Shown: positions 1-11,847 of the stretch, in pieces
Layout of the letters: every line of letters starts with the position of its first letter
How positions within the stretch are numbered: the first letter of the stretch is position 1
Source of the DNA: Rhodococcus jostii RHA1
GTDB taxonomy: Bacteria > Actinomycetota > Actinomycetes > Mycobacteriales > Mycobacteriaceae
Length of the DNA stretch: 64,000 bases
NCBI RefSeq assembly: GCF_000014565.1
Contig: NC_008268.1
Span: forward strand, 4,778,501 to 4,842,500
Direction of reading: 5' to 3'
Made by a program: the position numbers and the translations under genes
Notes under the pieces: model-generated
Database searches by the model: none
What the model saw: only the letters and a program-made list of their open reading frames with translations
What the model was told of the DNA's origin: nothing

Positions 1-210
1 GGCGTCCGTGGTGTCCTCGACTCCCGCGGCGATCAGCGCCTCGTTGTTCGGGATCCACACGCCACCGCCGGAGCGCGCGGTGGAGCCGCCGAAGTGCGGC
101 GCCTTTTCGAGGATGACGACGCTGAGTCCCTTGTGGGCCGCGGTGAGGGCCGCGGTCATTCCACCGGCACCGCTACCGACGACCACGATGTCGTATTCGT
201 GCTTGCTCAT
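1..210 (-). CDS. kstD: 3-ketosteroid delta1-dehydrogenase, N-terminal part
   Basis: Only the first 70 codons lie in the window; the gene runs off the left edge. The protein begins MSKHEYDIVVVGSGAGGMTA, a dinucleotide-binding motif for FAD, followed by EKAPHFGGSTARSGGGVW, which is typical of flavoprotein 3-ketosteroid delta1-dehydrogenases and related fumarate-reductase-like enzymes. These introduce the C1-C2 double bond in ring A of 3-ketosteroids, and with KshA this opens ring B. The gene is divergent from hsaE and a perfect KstR-type operator lies one base upstream of its ATG, which supports a steroid role over a generic fumarate-reductase-like flavoprotein. Confidence 0.85.
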   Translation of the reverse strand, partial: MSKHEYDIVVVGSGAGGMTAALTAAHKGLSVVILEKAPHFGGSTARSGGGVWIPNNEALIAAGVEDTTDA

Positions 211-211
211 G

Positions 212-225
212 TAGAACACGTTATA
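212..225. promoter_or_regulatory. KstR operator between kstD and hsaE
   Basis: The sequence TAGAACACGTTATA matches the KstR consensus TnnAACnnGTTnnA at every fixed position. KstR is the TetR-family repressor of cholesterol catabolism in Rhodococcus and mycobacteria. The site abuts the kstD start codon and probably serves both kstD and the divergent hsaEGF operon. An identical 14-mer lies upstream of kshA. Confidence 0.85.
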
Positions 226-358
226 GAATGATGGGGTTGTCAGTCCATCCTTTCTGCCAGGAAGTATTACTGACGCCAACAAACAAGAACGAAACACGTT
301 GCAGTGGAAACCGGTGGGCGTGCGTACGCAAACGAACTTCAGGGAAGGTCCTCACACC

Positions 359-1144
359 ATGCTCTCGACCCAACTACGCACCGAGTTGGCGAATCAGCTC
401 GACGCCGCGGAACGGGGCCGCGCTCCCATCGGCCCCCTGACCGCGGACCATCCCGACATCGACGTCGTCGACGCCTACGAGATCCAGCTGATCAACATCC
501 GCCGCCGGCTGCAGGACGGCGCGAAGGTCGTCGGGCACAAGGTCGGCCTGTCGTCCCTCGCCATGCAGCAGATGATGGGCGTCGACGAACCCGACTACGG
601 CCACCTGCTCGCCGACATGGAGGTCTTCGAGGACCAGCCCGTCGACACGGCGCGGTTCTGCTTCCCGCGCGTCGAGGTCGAGGTCGCATTCGTGCTGGGC
701 GCCGACCTCCCCGGCGCCGGCTGCACCGAGCAGGACGTCCTGGACGCCACCGTGGCGTTCGCACCGTCCATCGAGCTGATCGACAGCCGGATCACCGACT
801 GGAAGATCACGCTGCCCGACACGATCGCCGACAACGCGTCGTCCGCCGGGTTCGTGCTCGGCAAGAACCGGGTGCGGCCCGAGGACATCGACATCAAGTC
901 CATCGACGCGGTTCTGACCAGTAACGGCGAGACCAAGGCCGAGGGACGCAGCGACGCCGTGCTCGGCAACCCGGTGACGGCCGTCGCCTGGCTCGCGCAG
1001 AAGGTCGAGAGCTTCGGCGTCCGGTTGAAGGCCGGCGACATCGTGCTGCCCGGATCGTGCACCCGCGCCATCGACGCGCACCCGGGCGACCACTTCCGCG
1101 CCGAGTTCAGTGGGCTCGGATCCGTATCCCTGCAGTTCAAGTAG
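359..1144 (+). CDS. hsaE: 2-hydroxypenta-2,4-dienoate-type hydratase
   Basis: This 261-residue protein belongs to the 2-keto-4-pentenoate hydratase family (GHKVGLSS, a conserved EVEVAFVLG metal-binding stretch). In steroid catabolism HsaE hydrates 2-hydroxyhexa-2,4-dienoate, released from the A ring by HsaD, to 4-hydroxy-2-oxohexanoate. The frame is open from 299, but the ATG at 359 has AGGGAAGG at 341-348 and gives the family's usual length. It is followed 10 bp later by hsaG, and the order hsaE-hsaG-hsaF is that of the mycobacterial and rhodococcal steroid clusters. Expression is probably under the KstR site at 212-225. Confidence 0.93.
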   Translation: MLSTQLRTELANQLDAAERGRAPIGPLTADHPDIDVVDAYEIQLINIRRRLQDGAKVVGHKVGLSSLAMQQMMGVDEPDYGHLLADMEVFEDQPVDTARFCFPRVEVEVAFVLGADLPGAGCTEQDVLDATVAFAPSIELIDSRITDWKITLPDTIADNASSAGFVLGKNRVRPEDIDIKSIDAVLTSNGETKAEGRSDAVLGNPVTAVAWLAQKVESFGVRLKAGDIVLPGSCTRAIDAHPGDHFRAEFSGLGSVSLQFK

Positions 1145-1154
1145 GAGTTTGTTC

Positions 1155-2057
1155 ATGACCAAGGCAAGTGTGGCGATCGTCGGTTCCGGAAACATCAGCA
1201 CCGACCTGCTCTACAAGCTGCAGCGATCCGAGTGGCTCGAACCCCGCTGGATGATCGGGATCGACCCCGAGAGCGAAGGCCTGGCACGGGCCCGCAAGTT
1301 GGGACTGGAGACGTCGGCCGAGGGCGTCGACTGGTTGCTGAACCAGCCGGAGAAACCCGACCTCGTCTTCGAGGCCACGTCCGCGTACGTGCACCGGGAG
1401 GCTGCACCGCGGTACGAGGCCGCCGGGATCCGCGCCGTCGACCTGACACCCGCCGCCGTCGGACCGGCCGTGGTTCCGCCGGCGAACCTGCGCGAACACC
1501 TCGGCGCCCCCAACGTCAACATGATCACGTGCGGAGGGCAGGCCACGATCCCGATCGTGTACGCCGTCTCCCGCGTCGTCGACGTGCCGTACGCCGAGAT
1601 CGTCGCGTCGGTGGCGTCCGTCTCCGCAGGCCCGGGCACCCGCGCCAACATCGACGAGTTCACCAAGACGACCAGTCGCGGCATCGAGACCATCGGCGGA
1701 GCGCAGCGCGGCAAGGCCATCATCATCCTCAACCCGGCCGACCCGCCGATGATCATGCGCGACACGATCTTCTGCGCGATCCCCGAGGACGCCGACCGTG
1801 CCGCCATCACCGATTCCATCCACCGCGTCGTCGCGGACATCCAGCAGTACGTCCCCGGCTACCGGCTGCTCAACGAACCGCAGTTCGACGACCCGAGCGT
1901 CGTGTCGGGCGGGCAGGCGACGGTCACCACGTTCGTCGAGGTCGAGGGCGCGGGCGACTTCCTGCCGCCGTACGCGGGCAACCTCGACATCATGACCGCA
2001 GCGGCGACCAAGGTGGGCGAGGAGATCGCCCAGAAGCTCCTGAGCGTGGAGGCATGA
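1155..2057 (+). CDS. hsaG: Acylating aldehyde (propanal/acetaldehyde) dehydrogenase
   Basis: A 300-residue CoA-acylating aldehyde dehydrogenase. It shows an NAD-binding GSGNISTD near residues 11-18 and the catalytic cysteine in [13 protein letters not shown] (about Cys126). HsaG takes propanal directly from the aldolase HsaF and converts it to propionyl-CoA; the two form a channelled complex in this family. The ATG at 1155 follows a GGAG Shine-Dalgarno site at 1144-1147 and is preferred over upstream in-frame starts. Its TGA overlaps the hsaF ATG, consistent with coupled translation of the two partners. Confidence 0.93.
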   Translation: MTKASVAIVGSGNISTDLLYKLQRSEWLEPRWMIGIDPESEGLARARKLGLETSAEGVDWLLNQPEKPDLVFEATSAYVHREAAPRYEAAGIRAVDLTPAAVGPAVVPPANLREHLGAPNVNMITCGGQATIPIVYAVSRVVDVPYAEIVASVASVSAGPGTRANIDEFTKTTSRGIETIGGAQRGKAIIILNPADPPMIMRDTIFCAIPEDADRAAITDSIHRVVADIQQYVPGYRLLNEPQFDDPSVVSGGQATVTTFVEVEGAGDFLPPYAGNLDIMTAAATKVGEEIAQKLLSVEA

Positions 2058-3121
2058 GCACTATGGTTCATTTCGACGGGGCGAGCGGAGCGACGGGAAA
2101 TATGCGCAGCAGCTGGGACATTCGAGTCACCGACACCTCCCTGCGGGACGGTTCGCACCACAAGCGGCACCAGTTCACCGGTGAGGAGGTCCGGGCCATC
2201 GTCGGAGCGCTCGACCACGCCGGGGTCCCGGTCATCGAGGTGACGCACGGCGACGGACTGGGTGGGTCCTCGTTCAACTACGGGTTCTCCAAGGTCCCTG
2301 AGCAGGAACTCATCTCGATCGCCGTCGACACGGCGAAGAACGCGAAGATCGCCTTCCTCATGCTGCCCGGGCTGGGCATCAAGGACGACATCATCGTCGC
2401 CCAGGACAACGGCGCCTCGATCTGCCGCATCGCGACGCACTGCACCGAGGCGGACGTGTCCATCCAGCACTTCGGGCTGGCCCGCGACCGCGGTCTCGAG
2501 ACCGTCGGCTTCCTGATGATGGCGCATTCGATCGCACCGGAAAAGCTCGCCAAGCAGGCCCGCATCATGGCCGACGCGGGCTGCCAGTGCGTGTACGTCG
2601 TCGACTCCGCAGGCGCGCTCGTGCTCGAGCAGGTGTCGGACCGCGTCGAGGCGCTGGTGCAGGAGCTCGGCTCGGACGCCCAGGTGGGATTCCACGGTCA
2701 CGAGAACCTCGGACTCGGTGTGGCCAACTCGATCGCCGCCGTGCGGGCAGGTGCCAAGCAGATCGACGGCAGCACAAGACGATTCGGTGCCGGTGCGGGT
2801 AACGCGCCGGTCGAGGCGTTCGTCGGCGTGTGCGACAAGATCGGAGTCAAGACGGGGATCGACTTCTTCGCGATCGCCGATGCCGCCGAGGACGTGGTGC
2901 GTCCGGCGATGCCCGCCGAATGCCTCCTCGACCGCCAGGCGCTGATGATGGGGTACGCCGGCGTCTACTCGAGCTTCCTCAAGCACGCCGAACGCCAGGC
3001 CGAACGGTACGGCGTCTCGTCCGCCGAACTCCTCGTCCGCGCCGGGAAGCGCAAGCTCGTCGGCGGCCAGGAAGACCAGCTCATCGACATCGCGCTCGAA
3101 CTGCAACGCGAGCGCCTGTGA
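2054..3121 (+). CDS. hsaF: 4-hydroxy-2-oxovalerate/oxohexanoate aldolase
   Basis: A 355-residue class II pyruvate aldolase of the DmpG/BphI family. Visible motifs are [17 protein letters not shown] near the N terminus, carrying the metal ligand Asp and catalytic His, and the metal-binding HGHEN motif. It splits 4-hydroxy-2-oxohexanoate into pyruvate and propanal and hands the aldehyde to HsaG. The ATG at 2054 overlaps the hsaG stop as ATGA. The start gives about ten extra residues before the core, a modest extension. The stop codon is embedded in the hairpin at 3118-3157, which likely ends the operon. Confidence 0.93.
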   Translation: MSTMVHFDGASGATGNMRSSWDIRVTDTSLRDGSHHKRHQFTGEEVRAIVGALDHAGVPVIEVTHGDGLGGSSFNYGFSKVPEQELISIAVDTAKNAKIAFLMLPGLGIKDDIIVAQDNGASICRIATHCTEADVSIQHFGLARDRGLETVGFLMMAHSIAPEKLAKQARIMADAGCQCVYVVDSAGALVLEQVSDRVEALVQELGSDAQVGFHGHENLGLGVANSIAAVRAGAKQIDGSTRRFGAGAGNAPVEAFVGVCDKIGVKTGIDFFAIADAAEDVVRPAMPAECLLDRQALMMGYAGVYSSFLKHAERQAERYGVSSAELLVRAGKRKLVGGQEDQLIDIALELQRERL

Positions 3122-3157
3122 GTACTTGTTAACGTCCCGCGGTTAATAAGTACTCAC
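3118..3157. terminator. Palindromic terminator after hsaF
   Basis: A long inverted repeat has outer arms GTGAGTACTT and AAGTACTCAC, with a weaker inner pairing around GTTAAC and GGTTAA. It overlaps the hsaF stop codon and lies between convergent hsaF and the VOC gene, so it can serve both strands. It has no clear U-tract. Its arms are nearly the same as those of the hairpin at 11786-11831. Confidence 0.6.
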
Positions 3158-3160
3158 GAG

Positions 3161-3538
3161 TCAGCGGGCGGTCTCCCACAGCCCGACGACGTTGCCCTCG
3201 GAGTCGGTGAAGTAGGCGGCGAATCCCATGTTCCCGACGGGGGTCCTGCCGGTGACGGTTTTGCCACCGAGGGATTCGATCCTTTCGAGGGCGGATTCGA
3301 TGCTTTCGACGTCGACGGTGACCACGGGAGTGGTCACCTCCCCGCGCTGCATCATGCCGCCGTTGATGTAACCGGGTTCGTCGGGCATGCCGCTCTCACC
3401 GACGGGTCCGGTGGTGACCATGCTGTAGTCCATGTCGGGGATCTCGGCGATGGCCCACCCGAATGCGTCCCGATAGAACGCTCGTGCGCGGTCACCGTCG
3501 TCGAAGGGGATCTCGAAGTGCACGATTCGGCCTGTCAT
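3161..3538 (-). CDS. VOC-family (glyoxalase/bleomycin resistance-like) protein
   Basis: A 125-residue single-domain vicinal-oxygen-chelate protein. It starts MTGRIVHFEIPFDDGDRARA, contains FYRDAFGWA, and ends in FTDSEGNVVGLWE, all typical of the glyoxalase fold. Such proteins bind a metal through His and Glu residues; the substrate cannot be told from sequence. The ATG at 3538 is preferred over an upstream in-frame start at 3583 because translation from there adds a low-complexity arginine-rich leader. It sits as a single gene between two palindromic terminators inside the steroid block, and no KstR-like site was seen beside it. Confidence 0.75.
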   Translation of the reverse strand: MTGRIVHFEIPFDDGDRARAFYRDAFGWAIAEIPDMDYSMVTTGPVGESGMPDEPGYINGGMMQRGEVTTPVVTVDVESIESALERIESLGGKTVTGRTPVGNMGFAAYFTDSEGNVVGLWETAR

Positions 3539-3593
3539 GGCACGCCTCCGGTTCGGCTGGAACCGCCGTATCCGACGGCACATCCAGCCTAAG

Positions 3594-3644
3594 CGCCCAA
3601 TGTGACATTCGTGCAGCCTGACTGCACGAATGTCACATTGGGCG
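3594..3644. terminator. 23-bp perfect inverted repeat after the kshA operon
   Basis: The arm CGCCCAATGTGACATTCGTG continues for three more bases, is repeated perfectly in reverse complement, and encloses a five-base loop. It lies downstream of the leftward kshA-partner operon and upstream of the VOC gene. The position fits a transcription terminator, although there is no U-tract. A dyad of this perfection could also be a protein-binding site. Confidence 0.55.
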
Positions 3645-3673
3645 ACGCATCCGCGTCGCAGCGGTACCGACGA

Positions 3674-4021
3674 CTATTCGATGCGATCTCGCACGTCGAT
3701 GAACCCCTCCATCACCGCGTGGTTGATGCTGTCCCACAGTCGCGGGCACCCCTCGCGGAGCGCGGTGGACTGTCCCTCGCCGACGGCGTCCCGGAACGTC
3801 GGGCACGTCTTCGCAGGGTCGTCCGTCCACTGGACGCTCGTGTGCTTGAGGCTGTTCTTGCGCACCAGCACACAGGTTCCGCACGTACGGCACTCGACTT
3901 CGTTCATGCCGTCGTCGAGGTAGTTGGCCTTGTCGGCCAACGTCTGCGCATGAATGGCCTCGAGCCGAGCAGGCTGCCCGGCGAAGTCGGGAGCTTTGGC
4001 CCATTCGGTCGAGGCACTCAT
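3674..4021 (-). CDS. Small Cys-rich protein downstream of kshA
   Basis: A 115-residue hypothetical protein. It contains VECRTCGTCVLVRK, a CxxCxxC cluster, with further cysteines in KTCPTF and EGCPRLW, suggesting a metal or Fe-S site. The ATG is only two bases beyond the kshA stop, so the two genes are co-transcribed and probably co-translated. A small conserved protein is also found beside kshA in mycobacterial steroid clusters (the Rv3527 position). I infer an accessory role for the Rieske oxygenase, such as electron transfer or assembly, but no function is demonstrated by the sequence. Confidence 0.7.
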   Translation of the reverse strand: MSASTEWAKAPDFAGQPARLEAIHAQTLADKANYLDDGMNEVECRTCGTCVLVRKNSLKHTSVQWTDDPAKTCPTFRDAVGEGQSTALREGCPRLWDSINHAVMEGFIDVRDRIE

Positions 4022-4023
4022 GA

Positions 4024-5232
4024 TCAGACCTGCGCTTCCCGGTTCTCGGACCGCTCCGCAGTCGTGTTCTCGGACCGCTCCGCAGTCGTGTTCTCGGACC
4101 GCTCCGCGGCCTCGCGTTCGGCCTTCTGACGGGCCAGGTTCTCCTCCACCTCGTGCTGCCAGGCCTCGTTGGCCTTGGTGGTGTCGACCTCGAACTCGAA
4201 ACGCTGCGTCATCTTGTCGGTGACGTCGGCGACGTCGACGTAGAACTGGTCGTACCAGCGTCGCAGCTGATAGACCGGACCGTCTTCGTCGCAGAGCAGG
4301 GGGTTGTCGATCTTGGTCTTGTTCTTCCAGATCTCGACGTCCTGCAGGAAGCCCTCAGCGATGCCCTCGGTGAACTTCGCGGCCAGCTTGTCGGCTGTTT
4401 CGTCGTCGATGCCGGTCGGCTTCTTGACGGTCACGCCGTACTGGAGCATGAACGAATTGTTCGTCACCGGATAGTGGCAGTTGATGAGGACGCTCTCGAC
4501 CTCGTACCCGCCGTAGCTGTTCCACAGCGGATTGATCATGTAGGACGGCCCGTAGTACGCGGCCTCGGAGCGCAGCAGCGATTCCATGCCGTACTGCGTC
4601 GCCATCCCGACGTCCGGGCGACCCTTCGTGTTGAGGTACTGCGTCGCGATGTGGCCTTCGAAGACGTTCTTGAAGTACGTCGGGAACGCGTAATGGATGT
4701 AGAAGAAGTGCGCCATGTCGACCACGTTGTCGATGATCTCGCGGCAGTTGGACCCTTCGATCAGCATGGAGTTCCAGGTCCAGTCGGTCCACTCGTCGCT
4801 GTAGGCGCCCTCGATGCGGGGGATGGTCACGTTCTCGGGCGGGGGATTGCCCTCCGGGTCGTTCCAGACGAACAGCTGACCGTTCTGCTCGAGGGTGAGC
4901 CATGCCCGAGTGCGGGCGATCGGGGGAACCCGGCGGGCGTAGGGAATGCTGGTGCACTTGCCGTTGCCGCCCCAGCGCCAGTCGTGGAACGGGCAGGCCA
5001 CGGAATCGCCCTTCACGGTGCCCTGCGACAGGTCGCCGCCCATGTGCCGGCAATACGCGTCCAGAACCTTCAGTTCGCCCTTGCTGTCGGCGAAGACGAC
5101 GAGTTTGGTGCCGAATGCCTCGATCGAATGCGGTTTGCCGTCCTTGAACGTCTTGGTCAAACCGAGGCAGTGCCAACCACGCGCGAAGCGGGTCTGGACC
5201 GTGCCCACATCGATCTCGCGAATCTGCGCCAT
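4024..5232 (-). CDS. kshA: 3-ketosteroid 9-alpha-hydroxylase, oxygenase subunit
   Basis: A 402-residue Rieske non-haem iron oxygenase. The Rieske ligands are in AYCRHMGGDL (C61, H63) and ACPFHDW (C80, H83). The mononuclear iron histidines are in VVDMAHFFYIHYAF (H175, H180). KshA with reductase KshB 9-alpha-hydroxylates 3-ketosteroids, and together with KstD this breaks ring B to give 3-HSA. The ATG at 5232 begins MAQIREIDVGTVQ, the usual KshA start; the in-frame extension to 5340 crosses the KstR operator and is unlikely. The C terminus carries a tandem repeat of an eight-residue unit (TTAERSEN), an oddity described separately. Confidence 0.93.
   Translation of the reverse strand: MAQIREIDVGTVQTRFARGWHCLGLTKTFKDGKPHSIEAFGTKLVVFADSKGELKVLDAYCRHMGGDLSQGTVKGDSVACPFHDWRWGGNGKCTSIPYARRVPPIARTRAWLTLEQNGQLFVWNDPEGNPPPENVTIPRIEGAYSDEWTDWTWNSMLIEGSNCREIIDNVVDMAHFFYIHYAFPTYFKNVFEGHIATQYLNTKGRPDVGMATQYGMESLLRSEAAYYGPSYMINPLWNSYGGYEVESVLINCHYPVTNNSFMLQYGVTVKKPTGIDDETADKLAAKFTEGIAEGFLQDVEIWKNKTKIDNPLLCDEDGPVYQLRRWYDQFYVDVADVTDKMTQRFEFEVDTTKANEAWQHEVEENLARQKAEREAAERSENTTAERSENTTAERSENREAQV
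4043..4107. repeat. 24-bp tandem repeat inside the kshA 3' end
   Basis: Two exact 24-bp copies (4043-4066 and 4067-4090) are followed by a third that matches for its first 17 bases (4091-4107). The period is a multiple of three, so the repeat stays in frame and adds copies of an acidic/polar octapeptide to the KshA tail. It looks like slippage expansion in a tolerant C-terminal extension. Confidence 0.85.
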
Positions 5233-5261
5233 TGTGCCCTCACATCCCTTCATGCTGTTAG

Positions 5262-5275
5262 TAGAACACGTTATA
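5262..5275. promoter_or_regulatory. KstR operator upstream of kshA
   Basis: TAGAACACGTTATA, identical to the site at 212-225, lies 30 bp upstream of the kshA start in the kshA/hsaA divergent region. It matches the KstR consensus fully. Confidence 0.85.
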
Positions 5276-5364
5276 GAACTTCGACACGATCCGCCAGATT
5301 TTCGGGGGCTTTCTTCCAGACCCGGGCCGTCAAACAGCACCTTTGCCGGTACCTCGACATAAAT

Positions 5365-5378
5365 GGGAACGTGTTCTA
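5365..5378. promoter_or_regulatory. KstR-type operator upstream of hsaA
   Basis: GGGAACGTGTTCTA, or TAGAACACGTTCCC on the other strand, matches the KstR consensus with one outer mismatch. It lies about 45 bp upstream of the hsaA start, so kshA and hsaADCB each have their own operator in this divergent region. Confidence 0.75.
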
Positions 5379-5422
5379 GTCTCAGAAGATAAGTGAACCA
5401 TCGAACGAGACAGGAGCGTCCT

Positions 5423-8971
<3,549 letters not shown>

Positions 8972-8974
8972 CTC

Positions 8975-10423
8975 CTAGACGGCGACGCCGATGTACTTCG
9001 TCTCGAGGAATTCGTCGATGCCGGTGGTTCCGCCTTCGCGCCCGAGTCCGGATTCCTTCACGCCGCCGAACGGCGCGGCCGGATTCGACACCACACCCTG
9101 GTTGAGGCCGACCATGCCCGACTCCAGCGCCTCGCACACGCGGATGCCGCGCTTGAGGCTGTCGGTGTACACGTAGGCCACCAGCCCGTACGGGGTGTCG
9201 TTGGCCCGCTCGACGGCCTCGGCCTCGGTCTCGAACGTGCTGATCGCGGCCACCGGACCGAAGATCTCGTTGTGGCACATCTCCGCGTCGTCGGGCACAC
9301 CAGTCAGGACTGTCGCCGGGTAGAAGTTGCCCGGGCGGTCGAGTGCCTCGCCGCCGGTGAGCACCGAGGCGCCGCGTTCGACCGCGTCCGCGACGAGACT
9401 GCTCACCTTCGCGACGGCCGCCTCGTCGATCAGCGGTCCGACCACGACGCCGTCCTCCGTGCCGCGCCCAACGGGCAGGGCCTCCATCCGCTGTGTGAGT
9501 TTGCGTGTGAATTCTTCGGCGACCGAACTGTGCACGAGGATTCGGTTGGCAGCTGTGCAGGCCTGGCCGATGTTGCGCATCTTCGCCGCCATGGCCCCGT
9601 CGACGGCGTCGTCGAGATTCGCGTCGTCGAAGACGAGGAACGGCGCGTTGCCGCCGAGTTCCATGGATGTGCGCATGACCGTGCGCGCGCACAGTTCGAG
9701 CAGATGTTTCCCGACCTTGGTGGAACCGGTGAACGACAGCTTGCGGGCCCTGCCGTCGAGGATGAGGGGAGTGATGACCTCGTCGGGGCTGGACGTGGTG
9801 ACGACGTTGACGACGCCGTCCGGCAGCCCGGCCTCGGTGAGGATGTCGGCGAGCGCCAGGATCGACAGCGGCGTCTGGGCCGCCGGCTTGATGACGGACG
9901 TGCACCCGGCGGCGATCGCGGGCCCGATCTTCCGGGTGCCCATCGCCATCGGGAAGTTCCACGGGGTGATGAGCAGGCTCGGCCCCACGGGCTGACGGGT
10001 CACGAGAAACCGCGACCCGCCGCCGGGCGCCGTCATGTAGCCGCCGTCGATGCGGACGGCCTCCTCCGCGAACCAGCGGAAGAACTCTGCGGCGTAGGCG
10101 ATTTCACCCCGAGCCTCGGTGAGGGGCTTGCCCATCTCGAGCGTCATGACCAGCGCGAGCCGGTCGACGTTCTCGAGCAGAAGTCGGTGTGCGTTCATGA
10201 GGATGGTGCTGCGTTCGCGGGGTGTCGTGGCCGCCCACGACGGTTGCGCCGCCACCGCCGCGTCGAGCGCCTCGCGGGCCTCCGCGGCGTCGGCGTCGGC
10301 GACCGTGCACAGGATCTGTCCGTTGGACGGGTCGTGGACCGGCATGGTGCGGGCGCTGTCGCGCCACTTGCCGCCGATGAACAGGCCGGTCTGCACCGAT
10401 GCGATTGCTGCTTCCTCGAGCAT
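8975..10423 (-). CDS. Succinate-semialdehyde-type aldehyde dehydrogenase
   Basis: A 482-residue NAD(P)-dependent aldehyde dehydrogenase, closest in pattern to GabD-type enzymes. Motifs are TPWNFPMAMGTRKIGPA, the general-base glutamate in MELGGNAPFLVF, the catalytic cysteine in GQACTAANRI, and the C-terminal GGVKESGLGREGG. It lies head to head with a class III aminotransferase, a pairing expected for transamination of an omega-amino acid followed by semialdehyde oxidation. The natural substrate may be succinate semialdehyde, aspartate semialdehyde or another short semialdehyde. The palindromic operator in the shared promoter recurs near 50.45 kb. Confidence 0.8.
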   Translation of the reverse strand: MLEEAAIASVQTGLFIGGKWRDSARTMPVHDPSNGQILCTVADADAAEAREALDAAVAAQPSWAATTPRERSTILMNAHRLLLENVDRLALVMTLEMGKPLTEARGEIAYAAEFFRWFAEEAVRIDGGYMTAPGGGSRFLVTRQPVGPSLLITPWNFPMAMGTRKIGPAIAAGCTSVIKPAAQTPLSILALADILTEAGLPDGVVNVVTTSSPDEVITPLILDGRARKLSFTGSTKVGKHLLELCARTVMRTSMELGGNAPFLVFDDANLDDAVDGAMAAKMRNIGQACTAANRILVHSSVAEEFTRKLTQRMEALPVGRGTEDGVVVGPLIDEAAVAKVSSLVADAVERGASVLTGGEALDRPGNFYPATVLTGVPDDAEMCHNEIFGPVAAISTFETEAEAVERANDTPYGLVAYVYTDSLKRGIRVCEALESGMVGLNQGVVSNPAAPFGGVKESGLGREGGTTGIDEFLETKYIGVAV

Positions 10424-10472
10424 GATTTTTCCCCATTCTCCGTTGCCGAAGGGACGCTCCCCATGTTATACA

Positions 10473-10493
10473 GATTGTCAACAATCTGACAAT
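10473..10493. promoter_or_regulatory. Double-palindrome operator, copy 1 (GntR/FCD-type)
   Basis: The core ATTGTCAACAATCTGACAAT contains two overlapping dyads: GATTGT/ACAATC, and ATTGTCA/TGACAAT. It sits 50-65 bp from both divergent start codons. The same 21-bp sequence with one difference recurs at 50450-50470 before the cluster that contains a GntR/FCD regulator. I infer that regulator binds both. Confidence 0.65.
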
Positions 10494-10537
10494 GCACTTG
10501 CCGATATCCACCGGCATCTACGCGTGGGAGGGTTCTC

Positions 10538-11779
10538 GTGACTCGGCTATCTCCACTGCTCGCACAGGCCACACCCGTGACGGTCGATCACGGTGAAGGG
10601 TGCTACCTCTACGGCACCGACGGCAGGCGCTATCTCGACTTCACCGCGGGCATCGGCGTCACCAGTACCGGGCACTGCCACCCGCACGTCGTGGAGGCCG
10701 CGCGTAGGCAGATCGGCTCCCTGATCCACGGCCAGTACACGACGGTCATGCACCAGCCGATGCTCGAACTGGTCGATCGGCTGGGGTCGGTGCTGCCCGC
10801 GGGGCTCGACTCGCTGTTCTTCGCGAACTCGGGGAGCGAGGCCGTCGAGGCGTCGCTGCGACTGTCGCGGCAGGCGACCGGCCGCCCCAACGTGATCGTC
10901 TTCCACGGCGGATTCCACGGACGCACGGTCGCGACGGCGACGATGACCACGTCCGGCACCCGGTTCTCGGCCGGCTTCAGCCCGCTGATGGGCGGTGTGC
11001 ACGTGGCACCGTTCCCCAACGCCTACCGCTACGGCTGGTCCGAGGAGGAGGCGACCGCGTTCGCGCTGAAGGAACTCGACTACATCTTCGCGACGCTCAC
11101 CGCCCCGAACGAGACGGCGGCGTTCGTCGTCGAGCCCGTCCTCGGCGAGGGCGGATACGTGCCCGGCAACACCGCGTTCTTCCAGGGGCTCCGCGAGCGC
11201 GCCGACCGCTACGGCATCCTGCTCGTCATCGACGAGATCCAGACCGGTTTCGGCCGCACCGGCAAGTTCTTCGGGCACCAGCACTTCGACGTCCGGCCCG
11301 ACATCATCACCATCGCCAAGGGTCTGGCCAGCGGCTTCCCGCTGTCGGGCATCGCGGCGTCCGAGGCGCTCATGGCCAAGGGCTGGCCGGGGTCGCAGGG
11401 GGGAACGTACGGCGGCAACGCCGTGTCCTGCGCGGCCGCGGTCGCGACGCTCGAGGTGATCGAGAAGGAAGACCTCGTGGCCAACGCCGCCGCGCGGGGC
11501 GTCCAGTTGCTCGACGGTGCGCGCACCCGGGCCATCGACGGGATCGGCGACGTCCGTGGTCTCGGACTGCTCGTGGGAAGCGAGTTCACGGCCGCCGACG
11601 GCAGCGCGGACCGCACGAAAGCGTCTGCGGCGCAGCAGCTGGCCGCGAAGAAGGGGCTGCTGCTGTTGACCTGCGGCGCCCACATGAACGTGGTACGGAT
11701 GATTCCACCGCTCATCGTGACGGCGGAACAGATCGAGGACGCCCTGAAGATCTGGTCCGAAGTACTCGACGAAGTGTGA
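10538..11779 (+). CDS. Class III (omega-amino acid) aminotransferase
   Basis: A 413-residue PLP-dependent class III aminotransferase. The PLP aspartate is in LLVIDEIQTGFGRTGKFF and the Schiff-base lysine in IITIAKGLASGFPLSG. The fold family includes 4-aminobutyrate, diaminobutyrate and acetylornithine aminotransferases. The GTG at 10538 has GGGAGGG upstream. Its divergent partner is a semialdehyde dehydrogenase and both share the palindrome at 10473-10493. An ectoine-catabolic diaminobutyrate transaminase role is possible because the operator recurs at the EctD cluster, but a GABA transaminase role is equally compatible. Confidence 0.82.
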   Translation: MTRLSPLLAQATPVTVDHGEGCYLYGTDGRRYLDFTAGIGVTSTGHCHPHVVEAARRQIGSLIHGQYTTVMHQPMLELVDRLGSVLPAGLDSLFFANSGSEAVEASLRLSRQATGRPNVIVFHGGFHGRTVATATMTTSGTRFSAGFSPLMGGVHVAPFPNAYRYGWSEEEATAFALKELDYIFATLTAPNETAAFVVEPVLGEGGYVPGNTAFFQGLRERADRYGILLVIDEIQTGFGRTGKFFGHQHFDVRPDIITIAKGLASGFPLSGIAASEALMAKGWPGSQGGTYGGNAVSCAAAVATLEVIEKEDLVANAAARGVQLLDGARTRAIDGIGDVRGLGLLVGSEFTAADGSADRTKASAAQQLAAKKGLLLLTCGAHMNVVRMIPPLIVTAEQIEDALKIWSEVLDEV

Positions 11780-11785
11780 CAAGCA

Positions 11786-11831
11786 CCCGTGAGTACTTAT
11801 TAACCGCGGGCGGTTAAGAAGTACTCACGGG
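11786..11831. terminator. Palindromic terminator after the aminotransferase
   Basis: A 21-bp stem starting CCCGTGAGTACTTATTAACC closes on its reverse complement with one mismatch and a four-base loop. It lies 7 bp after the aminotransferase stop and ends just before the next gene's ribosome site. The arm matches the hairpin at 3118-3157. Confidence 0.65.
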
Positions 11832-11847
11832 CTCCGAAGGAGGAATC

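Noticed and set aside
299..358. Upstream extension of hsaE
   Set aside because: It lacks a ribosome site and would lengthen a protein whose ATG at 359 already fits the family.
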